From Amulumruptor sp947039275 (GTDB taxonomy: Bacteria > Bacteroidota > Bacteroidia > Bacteroidales > Muribaculaceae), in the NCBI GenBank assembly GCA_947039275.1, contig CAMQYL010000012.1, positions 15,654 through 79,653 of the forward strand: a DNA stretch of 64,000 nt, written 5' to 3'. Of this stretch, positions 54,054-62,589 are shown in pieces (the stretch's first letter is position 1; each line of letters starts with the position of its first letter). The notes beneath the pieces are model-generated. The model searched no databases and was not told where the DNA came from. It saw nothing but the letters and a program-made list of their open reading frames with translations. The translations under genes and the position numbers were made by a program.

Positions 54054-54553
54054 TTGAGTATATGTCTTGCGTGTGGGAAGCGGATAACCAAAAGCAGTTG
54101 TAGGGTCATTACACAGTCTGTGCGCTTAAGCATGTCCAGTGAATCCAATATGGGAGGTACGTCGGAGACGTGCCAGCTGTGCGTAACCCCATGCACGGAG
54201 CGTCAGCGAACGTACATGGGGCAGGATGCTCGTGTAAAATCAACCTCGGAGAGGTTGTGGCACGCATGATTATGTGTGTAAGTCATTGATTTAAAATGGA
54301 GCATGAGAATGGCGGTGCAGGGACGTGGGTATGCCACAACCTCTCCGAGGTTGATCATAATAGCATGTCATCTGACCCCATGTACGTTCGCTGACGCTCC
54401 GTGCATGGGGTTTCGCACGACTGATACGTCTCCGACGTATCTATCCTCAGAAGAGCCTAGTGGACTATTAGATTTGCACTTGCAAAGAAAAGGTTAACAG
54501 CAATGGGTGGTTACATTTAGCGACCCTGTAACTTATGAACATTCACTTGTAAA
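54054..54553. other. Intergenic region with composite element B1
   Basis: No gene is convincing. Most of it is the inverted-repeat element described separately (54156-54446); the rest is AT-rich. Confidence 0.7.
54156..54446. repeat. Composite inverted-repeat element B1
   Basis: Left arm contains ACGTCGGAGACGTGCC, CCCCATGCACGGAGCGTCAG and CAACCTCGGAGAGGTTG; the right arm carries the same blocks in reverse order and orientation (CAACCTCTCCGAGGTTG, CTGACGCTCCGTGCATGGGG, ATACGTCTCCGACGTAT). Arms are about 110 bp with a 60-bp centre. A second copy is at 60371-60640. Confidence 0.85.
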
Positions 54554-55135
54554 ATGAAAAAGAAGATACTCTGTTTTGGATTAGGTGCGCTGGTGGGGAT
54601 TGCTCTGTCCGGCACACTGTCACGCCACGGGGCGCGCCCACAGACTGAGGTGCGTACTGTCCTGACAGTCAGGCGTGACACCGTAGTGGTAACTGCGCCC
54701 CAGATGACCCGGCAACGGGAGGTTGCAAAGAGAAATAATGTGTCGTCCAAAAATGTAGGGATGGACCCTGGTGCATCCGCCAACATGCAGTCAGTCAGCT
54801 CGCAGGTATCGGCTGCACCAGGGTGCAGCCCTACAGCTGGATGTCGTGCAACCTCGGTGGATACGGCTGGCGGCTACGTGCAGCGAGTGTATGAGGGAGA
54901 GGATTACAAGGCTTGGGTCAGCGGCGTAGACCCGATGCTGGATTCCATCGCCGTCTACCGCCTGTCGGCAGCCGCGGTGCAGATGGATGCTCATGGCTCC
55001 ACACCGGCAGGTCGGCTTCCGGTGAAAGATGGCAAGCGTTGGCATCTCGGCATGTTTGCCGGATGCGCCGTCACTCCGCGAGGGGTGCAACCAGCCATCG
55101 GTGTGGGTATTTCTTACTCCTTTTGCTCATGGTGA
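54554..55135 (+). CDS. Small membrane-anchored protein, DUF6808-like
   Basis: 193 residues. An N-terminal hydrophobic anchor (ILCFGLGALVGIALSGTL) is followed by a basic and Val-rich linker (VRTVLTVRRDTVVVTAPQ), then YVQRVYEGEDYKAWVSGVDP with LDSIAVY, a pattern I associate with DUF6808-type proteins next to Bacteroidales phage-like amidases. The C-terminus (GMFAGCAVTPRGVQPAIGVG) looks like a short beta-barrel-type end. Residues about 67-76 and 86-95 come from two opposed palindromic repeats. It follows the amidase by 500 bp and precedes dxr. Confidence 0.6.
   Translation: MKKKILCFGLGALVGIALSGTLSRHGARPQTEVRTVLTVRRDTVVVTAPQMTRQREVAKRNNVSSKNVGMDPGASANMQSVSSQVSAAPGCSPTAGCRATSVDTAGGYVQRVYEGEDYKAWVSGVDPMLDSIAVYRLSAAAVQMDAHGSTPAGRLPVKDGKRWHLGMFAGCAVTPRGVQPAIGVGISYSFCSW
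54754..54835. repeat. Opposed family-A palindromes inside a gene
   Basis: 54754-54781 (TGTAGGG, core ATGGACCCTGGTGCAT, CCGCC) and 54810-54835 (CGG, core TGCACCAGGGTGCA, GCCCTACA), both read in frame. Confidence 0.8.
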
Positions 55136-55169
55136 GGCTGCGGATGATGGAAGTTTCCATTAAAACTCT

Positions 55170-55177
55170 TAAATTTG
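55170..55177 (+). promoter_or_regulatory. -7 box of the dxr promoter
   Basis: TAAATTTG, perfect match, 20 bp before the ATG at 55198. Confidence 0.55.
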
Positions 55178-55197
55178 TGTCATAATCTTGCTTCATC

Positions 55198-56364
55198 ATG
55201 AAAAATATAGCTGTATTGGGCAGTACGGGGTCCATCGGTACCCAGACTCTTGACATCGTGCGACGGCATCCCGACCGTTTCGCTGTGAAGCTGCTCTCGG
55301 CAGGGCGGCGCGTTGACGACCTCATAGCCCAGGCACGCGAGTTCCGTCCGTCAATTGCCATAATCGCTGACGAAAACCTCTACCCGTGTCTGCGTGACGC
55401 GTTGCAACCGCTCGGCATAGAGACCGCCGCAGGAGCGCAGGCTCTTGCCGATGCCATGGATCGTGAGGACTTTTCCATGGTGGTTACGGCTACTGTAGGC
55501 TATAGTGGTCTGGCGCCCACCATCCGTGCCATAAAGTCAGGCAAAGATATTGCCTTGGCAAACAAGGAGACGCTCGTCGTGGCAGGGGAGCTTATCACAG
55601 GGCTGCTCAGCCAGTCGACCTCCAAGGTGTATCCTGTAGACAGCGAGCACTCCGCCATATACCAATGTCTCAGAGGCGAAGATGTCAGTGCAGTCGAGCG
55701 GCTCATCATCACGGCTTCGGGTGGTCCGTTCCGCACTTTTTCAGCTGATAAACTGTCGGCTGTTACCGTTGAGGATGCACTGCGCCACCCTAATTGGAGC
55801 ATGGGCGCGAAGATTACCATTGACTCAGCCACTATGCTCAACAAGGCGTTTGAGATAATCGAGGCTCACTGGCTTTTCGGCATCGCCCCCGAGCGGATAG
55901 TTGCGCTCGTGCACCCGCAGAGCATAGTGCACTCGATGGTGGAGTTCGTGGACGGTGGTGTCAAAGCCCAGCTCGGAGTACCCGATATGCGTCTGCCTAT
56001 CAGTTATGCCTTGGGCGAGACCGAGCGCATGTATCTGCCCGGACGGCTCACCTTGGAGCAATACGCCTCGATGACATTCGAGCGTCCCGACACCGGGCGG
56101 TTCCCATGTCTGACCTTGGCTCACCGCAGCTTGGAGCGCGGCGGCAACATGGCTTGTGTGGTCAATGCAGCCAACGAGGTGGCAGTCGCGGCGTTTCTGG
56201 CAGGGCAGCTGCGGTTTGTCGACATACATCCGCTGATAGAGGAGACCATAGCCCGCGTCGGCTTCATCGCCACTCCTGATTACAGCGAGCTGGTGGCTAC
56301 CAACACCGAGGCGAGGGCAGTGGCTGAGAGCCTTGTCGCAGCCTATGGCGGAGGCGCAAAATGA
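55198..56364 (+). CDS. dxr: 1-deoxy-D-xylulose-5-phosphate reductoisomerase
   Basis: Makes 2-C-methyl-D-erythritol 4-phosphate with NADPH, the second step of the MEP isoprenoid pathway. 388 residues: NADPH-binding domain with LGSTGSIGTQTLDIVRRHPD at 5-24, ANKETLVVAGELI, the metal/substrate site YPVDSEHSAIYQCL, ITASGGPFR, and the C-terminal helical domain with NAANEVAVAAFL. The length is normal. Isoprenoid precursors made here would feed the UbiA-family prenyltransferase downstream (58.9 kb). Confidence 0.97.
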   Translation: MKNIAVLGSTGSIGTQTLDIVRRHPDRFAVKLLSAGRRVDDLIAQAREFRPSIAIIADENLYPCLRDALQPLGIETAAGAQALADAMDREDFSMVVTATVGYSGLAPTIRAIKSGKDIALANKETLVVAGELITGLLSQSTSKVYPVDSEHSAIYQCLRGEDVSAVERLIITASGGPFRTFSADKLSAVTVEDALRHPNWSMGAKITIDSATMLNKAFEIIEAHWLFGIAPERIVALVHPQSIVHSMVEFVDGGVKAQLGVPDMRLPISYALGETERMYLPGRLTLEQYASMTFERPDTGRFPCLTLAHRSLERGGNMACVVNAANEVAVAAFLAGQLRFVDIHPLIEETIARVGFIATPDYSELVATNTEARAVAESLVAAYGGGAK

Positions 56365-56427
56365 CCAATAATAGCATTTTATGAATTTTTTTTGCTTGCC
56401 GTTATCGGGAGATTGAAAAAAAAGTGC

Positions 56428-56435
56428 GATATTTG
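56428..56435 (+). promoter_or_regulatory. -7 box of the HU-gene promoter
   Basis: GATATTTG (7/8 match), the same box as in the pfp promoter, 45 bp before the ATG at 56481. Confidence 0.45.
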
Positions 56436-56480
56436 CACCTGCATTCAATTCAACATAAACAACAAGTTACATCACACACA

Positions 56481-56753
56481 ATGACTAAAGCAGAAATCGT
56501 CAACGAAATCGCAAGGTCTACAGGCATTGATCGTGCCAGCGTCCTCGACACCGTCGAGAAATTCATGGACGTGGTAAAGGAATCGCTTGCAAACGGCGAA
56601 AACGTTTACCTTCGCGGATTCGGCAGCTTCATCGTCAAGACGCGCTCTGAAAAGACCGCGCGCAACATATCCAAGAATACCACCATCATCATCCCCGAGC
56701 ACAAGATTCCGGCATTCAAGCCCGCCAAGGTGTTCATGGAAGAGGTGAAATAA
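56481..56753 (+). CDS. HU-family DNA-binding protein
   Basis: 90 residues from the ATG at 56481, the usual HU length. The motif order is TKAEIVNEIARSTGIDRASV (helical base), VYLRGFGSFIVKTR (arm start) and ARNISKNTTIIIPEHKIPAF (DNA-intercalating arm, with the tip Pro replaced around NTTIIIPE). It compacts DNA as a dimer. The next gene encodes a 29-residue basic protein; the pair precedes RNase G, an arrangement typical for Bacteroidetes. Confidence 0.95.
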   Translation: MTKAEIVNEIARSTGIDRASVLDTVEKFMDVVKESLANGENVYLRGFGSFIVKTRSEKTARNISKNTTIIIPEHKIPAFKPAKVFMEEVK

Positions 56754-56810
56754 TCATATACGAGACAAGAAACACTTTTATATAACCCTTTTTATAAATC
56801 ACTGCTAATC

Positions 56811-56900
56811 ATGCCAAGCGGAAAGAAAAGAAAAGGCCACAAGATGGCCACACACAAGCGTAAAAAACGCCTGCGTAAGAATCGTCACAAGAAAAAGTAA
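56811..56900 (+). CDS. AURKAIP1/COX24-domain microprotein (29 aa)
   Basis: A 29-residue, almost wholly Lys/Arg/His protein (MPSGKKRKGHKMATHKRKKR, then LRKNRHKKK) too small for routine gene finding. The KMxxHKRKKRLRKNRHKKK core matches the C-terminal domain of mitochondrial AURKAIP1 (mS38)/COX24, and Bacteroidetes carry such stand-alone copies that likely bind the ribosome. The position between HU and rng is the usual one. Coding is supported by the exact start and stop and by the lack of any other feature here. Confidence 0.88.
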   Translation: MPSGKKRKGHKMATHKRKKRLRKNRHKKK

Positions 56901-57142
56901 GGTTTAGGCAATACCCTCTCTTGTGACACACACGAAGCATAGAGAGCCTAAACACCAGCAACAGCATTAATTTCTCGGATTCAGCCAGCCAGCGTGCAGG
57001 CTTTATGAGAGAAACAGAGAACAGACAGGAGGGTATCCACCGACAGCGAGGTCAATGGTGGTGACCGACGGTTTGTTCTCCGTTGCATTTAATCCCCCCT
57101 TGTAACCACTACATTTTAACCCCAACCCATAGATCAGAACCG

Positions 57143-58765
57143 ATGCGAAGCGAACTCATAGTCGACGTTCAGCCCAAGGAGGTCTCCATAGCGCAGACCG
57201 AGGAAGGGCGTCTGGTTTCCTTGCAGAAGGAAGCCCGTGGGCTGGCTTATGCTGTGGGCGACATTTATCTGGCTAAGGTCAAGAAGATCATGCCCGGACT
57301 CAATGCCGCCTTCGTCAATGTGGGTTACGAGAAGGACGCATTTCTCCACTATCTCGATCTTGGTCCGCGTTACTCCACCTACGCGGAATTTGTAAAGAAC
57401 ATGCTTGAGGACACCAAGAAGGTGCCTCAGGTGTCAAAGATGAAGATGCTCCCGGATATTGACAAACACGGGACCATTTCAGACCAGGTGCAGCCCGGGC
57501 AGCAGCTGTTGGTGCAGATCGTCAAAGAACCGATCTCGTCCAAGGGCCCGCGACTGACCACAGAAATAACATTCACAGGACGTTATCTCGTCCTCATTCC
57601 CTTCGGCGACAAGATTTCGGTGTCGCAGAAGATCAAGACTACGGGCGAAAAACTGCGCCTGCGACAGCTCGTAGAGAGCATCAAGCCCAAGAATTTCGGC
57701 GTAATCATACGCACTTCGGCTGAAGGCAAGCGCGTAGCAGAGCTCAACCACGAACTCAAGACCCTGCTCGGCTACTGGGAAGAGACCGTGGCACGTGCCC
57801 AGAAAGTCACTGCCCCCGCCATGGTGTTTGAAGAGGAGGGGCGCATAGTCAGTGTGCTCCGTGACATCTTCAGCCCCGAGTTCGAAGCCATCCGTGTCAA
57901 CGACCCCGATGTATTCGCGCAGATAGCCAAGTATGTCAATCTGATAGCCCCCGACCGTCGCGAGATTGTCAGCCTCTACGAGGGGCAGGAGCCTATATTT
58001 GACAAGTACAGCATCACGCGCCAGATCAAGTCGTCATTTGGCAAGACCGTCTCGTTCAAGAGCGGAGCATATCTCATCATCGAGCACACCGAGGCTCTGC
58101 ATGTCATCGACGTAAACTCCGGCAACCGCTCCAAGGCGGCTAACGACCAGGAGACCAACGCGCTCGAAGTCAACATGCGTGCCGCTGACGAAATAGCCCG
58201 TCAGCTCCGTCTGCGCGATATGGGAGGCATCATAGTCATTGACTTCATCGACATGGCTAAGGCTGAGCACCGCCAGAAGCTCTATGACCACATGCGCGAG
58301 ATCATGCAGAATGACCGTGCCCGCCACAACATCCTGCCTCTGAGCAAGTTCGGACTGATGCAGATCACGCGCCAGCGTGTCCGCCCCGCGCTTGACATCG
58401 TCACCACCGAGGCGTGTCCCTCATGCTATGGCAAGGGCGAAGTCCAGCCGTCGTTGCTCTTCACCGATACCCTCCATGAGCGTCTCCAATATCTCGTAGA
58501 GACGCTGAAAGTCAAGGATTTCGTCATGTACGTCCATCCCTATGTGGATGCATATATCAAGAAAGGCCTCATATCCATGTACCGCCGCTGGCGCATGGAA
58601 CTCGGGGCAAAATTCAAGGTTCTCCCTGACCAGAGCCTCGCATATCTCCAGTATCGTGTGCTTGACTCCAAGCGCAACGAGATAGACCTTCAGGAAGAAA
58701 AAGACATGGGCTCCTCAGCCTCCAAGACCAAAGCCAAAACCAAGAATCGAATCGAACAGGAATAA
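57143..58765 (+). CDS. rng: Ribonuclease G
   Basis: 540 residues from the ATG at 57143. Domains: S1 RNA-binding domain near 35-115 (GDIYLAKVKKIMPGLNAAFV), RNase-H-like region, then the DNase-I-like catalytic part with HVIDVNSGN and GGIIVIDFIDM, whose Asp residues bind Mg2+, and the zinc-link CPSCYGKG for dimer formation. Cuts single-stranded 5'-monophosphorylated RNA, matures rRNA ends and turns over mRNA. It lacks the scaffold tail of RNase E. A strong terminator follows. Confidence 0.95.
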   Translation: MRSELIVDVQPKEVSIAQTEEGRLVSLQKEARGLAYAVGDIYLAKVKKIMPGLNAAFVNVGYEKDAFLHYLDLGPRYSTYAEFVKNMLEDTKKVPQVSKMKMLPDIDKHGTISDQVQPGQQLLVQIVKEPISSKGPRLTTEITFTGRYLVLIPFGDKISVSQKIKTTGEKLRLRQLVESIKPKNFGVIIRTSAEGKRVAELNHELKTLLGYWEETVARAQKVTAPAMVFEEEGRIVSVLRDIFSPEFEAIRVNDPDVFAQIAKYVNLIAPDRREIVSLYEGQEPIFDKYSITRQIKSSFGKTVSFKSGAYLIIEHTEALHVIDVNSGNRSKAANDQETNALEVNMRAADEIARQLRLRDMGGIIVIDFIDMAKAEHRQKLYDHMREIMQNDRARHNILPLSKFGLMQITRQRVRPALDIVTTEACPSCYGKGEVQPSLLFTDTLHERLQYLVETLKVKDFVMYVHPYVDAYIKKGLISMYRRWRMELGAKFKVLPDQSLAYLQYRVLDSKRNEIDLQEEKDMGSSASKTKAKTKNRIEQE

Positions 58766-58842
58766 CCCCCATCAACGGAGGTGATGCCGCCCCTGAGCGG
58801 CATCCGTCCGCCTCGGAAACCCCGAGCCACCACACAAACAAG

Positions 58843-58890
58843 ACCGACACCCACAGCACCGATAGCTGTGGGTGTCGGTAGTTTATTACA
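58843..58890 (+). terminator. Terminator after rng
   Basis: Perfect 14-bp stem ACCGACACCCACAG (58843-58856) with CTGTGGGTGTCGGT (58866-58879), then AGTTTATTAC; could also serve the convergent UbiA-family gene. Confidence 0.75.
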
Positions 58891-58907
58891 TATTGTTTCC
58901 TAAATGT

Positions 58908-58931
58908 GTAGGGACGCGGCGTGCCGCGTCA
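58908..58931. repeat. Family-A palindrome
   Basis: TGTAGGG with core ACGCGGCGTGCCGCGT, between rng and the UbiA-family gene. Confidence 0.85.
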
Positions 58932-58955
58932 TCGTATCAGGCGATGTTTGACACG

Positions 58956-59843
58956 TCACGCGTAGAGCAACACCCCGAAATTGACCAGCCAACCGATGAC
59001 ACACGTCATCAGAAACGGGTCATGCAGCATGTCGCGTTCGGGGTGGCCTCCATGATTGCCGGCGATGACGGTCTGCATGTAGCGAAGTATCCCGGCGAGC
59101 ACCCATACCGATGTCGTGTACACATACGGGCTGCCTATGCGGACTTCTACCTCCGGCGAGAGAGTGTAGAGGATATATCCTACCATGGTCACCGCCGCCA
59201 GCAACCCGAGCACCTGGTTGAGAAACGGCAGCGTATATGCGATGGTGCTTTGGCGCGTTACAACCCCGGTGTCTATGCGTATGACCACATCGTCCCTGCG
59301 CTTGGCAAATGCCAAAAACAGCGTCAGCAGAAATGTCATCACCACGATCCATGGCGACAGTGATATGCCGCATGCAATGCCGCCAGCCACTACGCGGAGC
59401 ACGAAGCCGAAGGCTATGATCATCACATCCACGATGGCTATCCTTTTCAGTCCGAGCGAGTAAGCGATATTGAGCACGAAATACAGTATAAGCACCCCTC
59501 CGACCATCATCCAGCGGCGTGGCAGCAATTGGGTGGCTATCGCCAATGATATCAGACCGAGAATCGCCATCAGCGCAAGTGCCTGCATAGGAGAGATATT
59601 GCCGGCGGCGACCTGACGCATCCGTTTGCGCGGATGGTTGCGGTCTGCCTCGGCATCGCGCACGTCATTGAAGCAGTAGACCGCGCTTGCCATCAGTGAG
59701 AACGCCAAGAACGTCCACAGTGCGCTCAGCCATGTGCTGCCGTCGAGCATCATCCCGCCGAAAAACATCGGCAGGAACACAAACAGGTTCTTGACCCACT
59801 GCTGTGGACGTATAATGAGGATGAACGGACGGATGTGTTTCAT
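58956..59843 (-). CDS. UbiA-family prenyltransferase (decaprenyl-phosphate phosphoribosyltransferase-like)
   Basis: 295 residues with eight or nine membrane helices. The first Asp-rich motif is NDVRDAEADRNHPRKR, followed by the second Asp-rich region near VVIRIDTG. Opening IRPQQWVKNLFVFLPMFFGG is typical of the DPPR synthase branch, which transfers phosphoribose from PRPP to polyprenyl phosphate, but the substrate may differ. It acts in the inner membrane on polyprenyl carriers. Single gene with its own promoter. Confidence 0.85.
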   Translation of the reverse strand: MKHIRPFILIIRPQQWVKNLFVFLPMFFGGMMLDGSTWLSALWTFLAFSLMASAVYCFNDVRDAEADRNHPRKRMRQVAAGNISPMQALALMAILGLISLAIATQLLPRRWMMVGGVLILYFVLNIAYSLGLKRIAIVDVMIIAFGFVLRVVAGGIACGISLSPWIVVMTFLLTLFLAFAKRRDDVVIRIDTGVVTRQSTIAYTLPFLNQVLGLLAAVTMVGYILYTLSPEVEVRIGSPYVYTTSVWVLAGILRYMQTVIAGNHGGHPERDMLHDPFLMTCVIGWLVNFGVLLYA

Positions 59844-59874
59844 ATCGTGAGCATCAGATAGATTATAGGTGTTA

Positions 59875-59882
59875 CAAATATA
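59875..59882 (-). promoter_or_regulatory. -7 box of the UbiA-family gene promoter
   Basis: TATATTTG on the minus strand, 31 bp before the ATG at 59843. Confidence 0.5.
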
Positions 59883-59968
59883 GATAAAAAAACTATGTGG
59901 GACACTGTGTTGTTGTAGATTTATAACCTACATGTCAAGTATATAGTTTAATCTTAATATATCTTATC

Positions 59969-60205
59969 ATGGACGACAGACTGTCATACGAAGAGAAGAA
60001 AGAGCTGCCCGACTCAGTGTTTGGACTCCCCGAGCGTCGCGAATACCCCATGCCCGATGCAGCGCACGTGCGCGCCGCCGAAGCCTATTTCCGCTATTGC
60101 CCCGAAGACCTCAAGCCCAAGCTCGCCAGAGCCATCTTAGCCCGCGCCCGCGAGTTCGGCGTCGACATCGAAAGTCCCACCGTCCTCTCCTACGTCCAGC
60201 AATAG
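59969..60205 (+). CDS. Small DUF6582-like protein
   Basis: 78 residues. The layout LPDSVFGLPERREYPMPDAA, HVRAAEAYFRYCPED, KLARAILARAREFGVDIE resembles DUF6582, a short helical domain found mainly in phage head or portal-associated proteins, here as a stand-alone gene. It is acidic at the start and helical throughout. Not part of a visible phage region. Moderate confidence that it is expressed; the family call rests on the pattern alone. Confidence 0.6.
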   Translation: MDDRLSYEEKKELPDSVFGLPERREYPMPDAAHVRAAEAYFRYCPEDLKPKLARAILARAREFGVDIESPTVLSYVQQ

Positions 60206-60209
60206 GGGT

Positions 60210-60235
60210 TGTAGGGACATGCCGTGGCATGTCCG
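60210..60235. repeat. Family-A palindrome
   Basis: TGTAGGG, core ACATGCCGTGGCATGT, CCG, 5 bp after the preceding stop codon. Confidence 0.9.
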
Positions 60236-60370
60236 CATCTACGCATCCTGGTCCCGTGTGGCATAACAGACATTTTTCTTTGCCATTATAAGCAGAACAA
60301 TGAACGGAAAATGTTCGTATCTTTGTGGCATAAGATGCGGAGCGGTCTATGCCATCACCCCGATGGTAGA

Positions 60371-60640
60371 GGCACGTCGGAGACGTGCCAGCTGTTCGAA
60401 ACCCCATGCACGGGAGCGTCAGCGAACGTTCATGGGGGCAGCGAGACTCCCATCTGATCAACCTCGGAGAGGTTGTGACCCACTGGCTGATGCCTCAGTC
60501 ATAGTCGCTCGTCTATATGCAACGGCGTACCTGAACCTCTCCGAGGTTGATTCTGTAGACTGGGCTGATACCCCATGAACGTTCGCTTACGCTCCGTGCA
60601 TGGGGTTATCTATGGCTGATACGTCTCCGACGTATCTGTC
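60371..60640. repeat. Composite inverted-repeat element B2
   Basis: Second copy of the element at 54156-54446: CACGTCGGAGACGTGCC, CCCCATGCACGGGAGCGTCA, CAACCTCGGAGAGGTTG on the left and AACCTCTCCGAGGTTG, ACGCTCCGTGCATGGGG, ATACGTCTCCGACGTAT on the right. Confidence 0.85.
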
Positions 60641-60689
60641 GGCTGGAATCGCGTCAGCTCTGCATCCCTACGCTTAAATAGATACTCTT

Positions 60690-60923
60690 ATGGACGAAAA
60701 CGAACTGACTTCGGTGATTGACGACCAGGACGCTCCTGCCTCTGAGCGGGCTGCGGCATTGGTTGAGCGCGGACGGCTGCGATGGAAGCGCGGCGACATG
60801 CGCGGTGCGCTCGGCGACTATAATGCGGCTGCCGAACTTGACCCCAAATGTCCAGGGGCGGAGTTGGCAGCGCACACCGTGGAAATCCTCAATTTCTACA
60901 ACCACGACCTGTACAATCCCTGA
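60690..60923 (+). CDS. Small TPR-like protein
   Basis: 77 residues, acidic N-terminus then a single TPR-like helix pair (RAAALVERGRLRWKRGDMRG then ALGDYNAAAELDPKCPGAEL). One TPR is too few for a stand-alone scaffold, so it probably associates with a partner. Flanked by repeats B2 and family A. No clear neighbour function. Confidence 0.55.
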   Translation: MDENELTSVIDDQDAPASERAAALVERGRLRWKRGDMRGALGDYNAAAELDPKCPGAELAAHTVEILNFYNHDLYNP

Positions 60924-60933
60924 CACATTACAG

Positions 60934-61020
60934 TGTAGGGACATGCCATGGCATGTGCGCCTATCAGGCGTGATTATCAACGATTTGCTATGCGTAGACA
61001 TGCCACGGCATATCCCTGCT
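60934..61020. repeat. Two family-A palindromes
   Basis: 60934-60959 (TGTAGGGACATGCCATGGCA) and a degenerate reversed copy near 60995-61018 (ATGCCACGGCATATCCCTG), downstream of the TPR-like gene. Confidence 0.75.
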
Positions 61021-61064
61021 GGAGGGCATGCCGCGGCATGGGCTATTGCTATAAGGTCAGTATG

Positions 61065-62543
61065 TTATTTGGTGGTGATGAGGATGACGGGGCGGTCACC
61101 GCTTTTTTTGTCTATCTGCATCGATATTATGGATGATGATGGGATAGAGGCGAGCTGATCGTATGGTATTTCTTCGCCGTTGACCTTGACGATGGGATTG
61201 TCGGGCATCGGGTTGATGTTTACGGCTGATTGATTGTCGGCTGCCGCTTTGTTTATAGTGATGGTGGTGCTATTGGTCTGTTTAGGCGATTCCTTTGCCG
61301 GCTTGTCGAGTTTGAAATTGACAGGGAGGACGTAGTAGACTGCTACAGGTTTGCCGTTGAGCATCCCAGGAGTGAAACGTGGCATTGATTTGACGACGCG
61401 CACAGCCTCGGCATCAAACGCCTCGCTGAGCGACTTAATAATTTCAGTGTCGCCTACGGAGCCGTCCTTGTTGATTACGAACTTCACCACCACACGACCC
61501 TGTGCGCATTCTTGTCCTGCAGGGTATTTGAGATTGGCACCGAGGTAGTCAAGCATTGCTTTCATGCCACCTGGAAATTCGGGCATCTGCTCTACGACAT
61601 CATAAACCTTGCTGTCATCTGTCGGGTTTGCTGAAGTTTTTGTAACTTTGCTGGCAGAAGCCGTCGGCTCGGCTGACTGGCTGAACAGCTCGGCAGCGGA
61701 TGCTTCGGACATGACCGAAGCCACTGCGGGCAGATTGGCTGTTAACACGGCTGCTCCGAGAGCGGGCAGCAGGGCGAGGGCGCGCATGCGACGCTTCGCC
61801 GACCTTTTTTGATTGTACATCATGGTGATACGTTTTTTAAGTTTACTATGATTGAGGCTGTTGGCAAGTGACGGGAATCTCGCGCCAACAGCTTTTTTTA
61901 TCAATAACATCTGGTAGTCACGCGCATTGACACCGGAGGCGAGCACACAGCTGTCAGCCTGGTATTCGTGCACAGTCTTCAGTTCCTCGCGCATGAGCCA
62001 TGCGGCGGGGTTCCACCACTCTATGATGGCGGCTATCTGCGCCACCATAAGGTCTATGGGATGATGGAGGTCGAGGTGGCGCGTCTCGTGGCAGAGGATG
62101 AGGTCGCCGCTCTCGGCATAGTCGGTCTCGTTCATTACGATGTATCGTCGCCAACTGAACGGAGCGATGTCCTTGCGGTCGGTCAGCACAAGCGTGTATC
62201 TGCCGATGGTCTCATGCTGCCCATGCGCCACGATATTGGCGAGTCGCAGCCATATGATGACCGTGTGTATTGCCACAGCCAGCATCCCGACGAGATATAT
62301 ACAGAGCAAAACATTTGCTATAGGGTTGTCCGTTACATCAGCAGCTGTTATTATGGGCAGCTCTATGTCCACGGTGGCGGCTACGGCAGTATCGGACGTA
62401 TGAGCCATCAGCGAGCGGATCCACACCGTCATCGGGTATGCGCCCATTGACACAGCGTAGATGGAGAGCAGGATGGCACGGTTGGCGCGATGCTGGTTCT
62501 CACCCGCAAGTACCCACTTGTAGGTCAGATAGAGCATAGCCAT
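61065..62543 (-). CDS. M56-family (BlaR1-like) peptidase with TonB C-terminal domain
   Basis: 492 residues from the ATG at 62543. Membrane helices in the first 140 residues and again near 250-290 surround a zinc peptidase domain with ILCHETRHLDLHHP (HExxH). Residues about 340-425 are a TonB C-terminal-like domain (GRVVVKFVINKDGSVGDTEI, FDAEAVRVVKSMPRFTPGML). With the BlaI-type repressor just upstream it forms a signal-sensing pair: the peptidase cleaves the repressor upon a signal. Family members usually start 14-15 residues earlier; here that would require an AUU start at 62585. Confidence 0.88.
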   Translation of the reverse strand: MAMLYLTYKWVLAGENQHRANRAILLSIYAVSMGAYPMTVWIRSLMAHTSDTAVAATVDIELPIITAADVTDNPIANVLLCIYLVGMLAVAIHTVIIWLRLANIVAHGQHETIGRYTLVLTDRKDIAPFSWRRYIVMNETDYAESGDLILCHETRHLDLHHPIDLMVAQIAAIIEWWNPAAWLMREELKTVHEYQADSCVLASGVNARDYQMLLIKKAVGARFPSLANSLNHSKLKKRITMMYNQKRSAKRRMRALALLPALGAAVLTANLPAVASVMSEASAAELFSQSAEPTASASKVTKTSANPTDDSKVYDVVEQMPEFPGGMKAMLDYLGANLKYPAGQECAQGRVVVKFVINKDGSVGDTEIIKSLSEAFDAEAVRVVKSMPRFTPGMLNGKPVAVYYVLPVNFKLDKPAKESPKQTNSTTITINKAAADNQSAVNINPMPDNPIVKVNGEEIPYDQLASIPSSSIISMQIDKKSGDRPVILITTK

Positions 62544-62589
62544 GATGATGGCAGAGTAGATGGAGTAGGAGAAAAGTGTGCCAATGGCT

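Noticed and set aside
54054..54269. Short frame directly after the amidase stop
   Set aside because: Starts at a weak codon and runs into the left arm of inverted-repeat element B1.
53625..55135. Prophage region around the amidase
   Set aside because: Only an amidase and one small phage-like gene are present; flanking genes are gdhA and dxr and there is no integrase or structural gene.
60300..60578. Small frames inside 60.3-60.6 kb
   Set aside because: They lie within inverted-repeat element B2 and translate its palindromic blocks.
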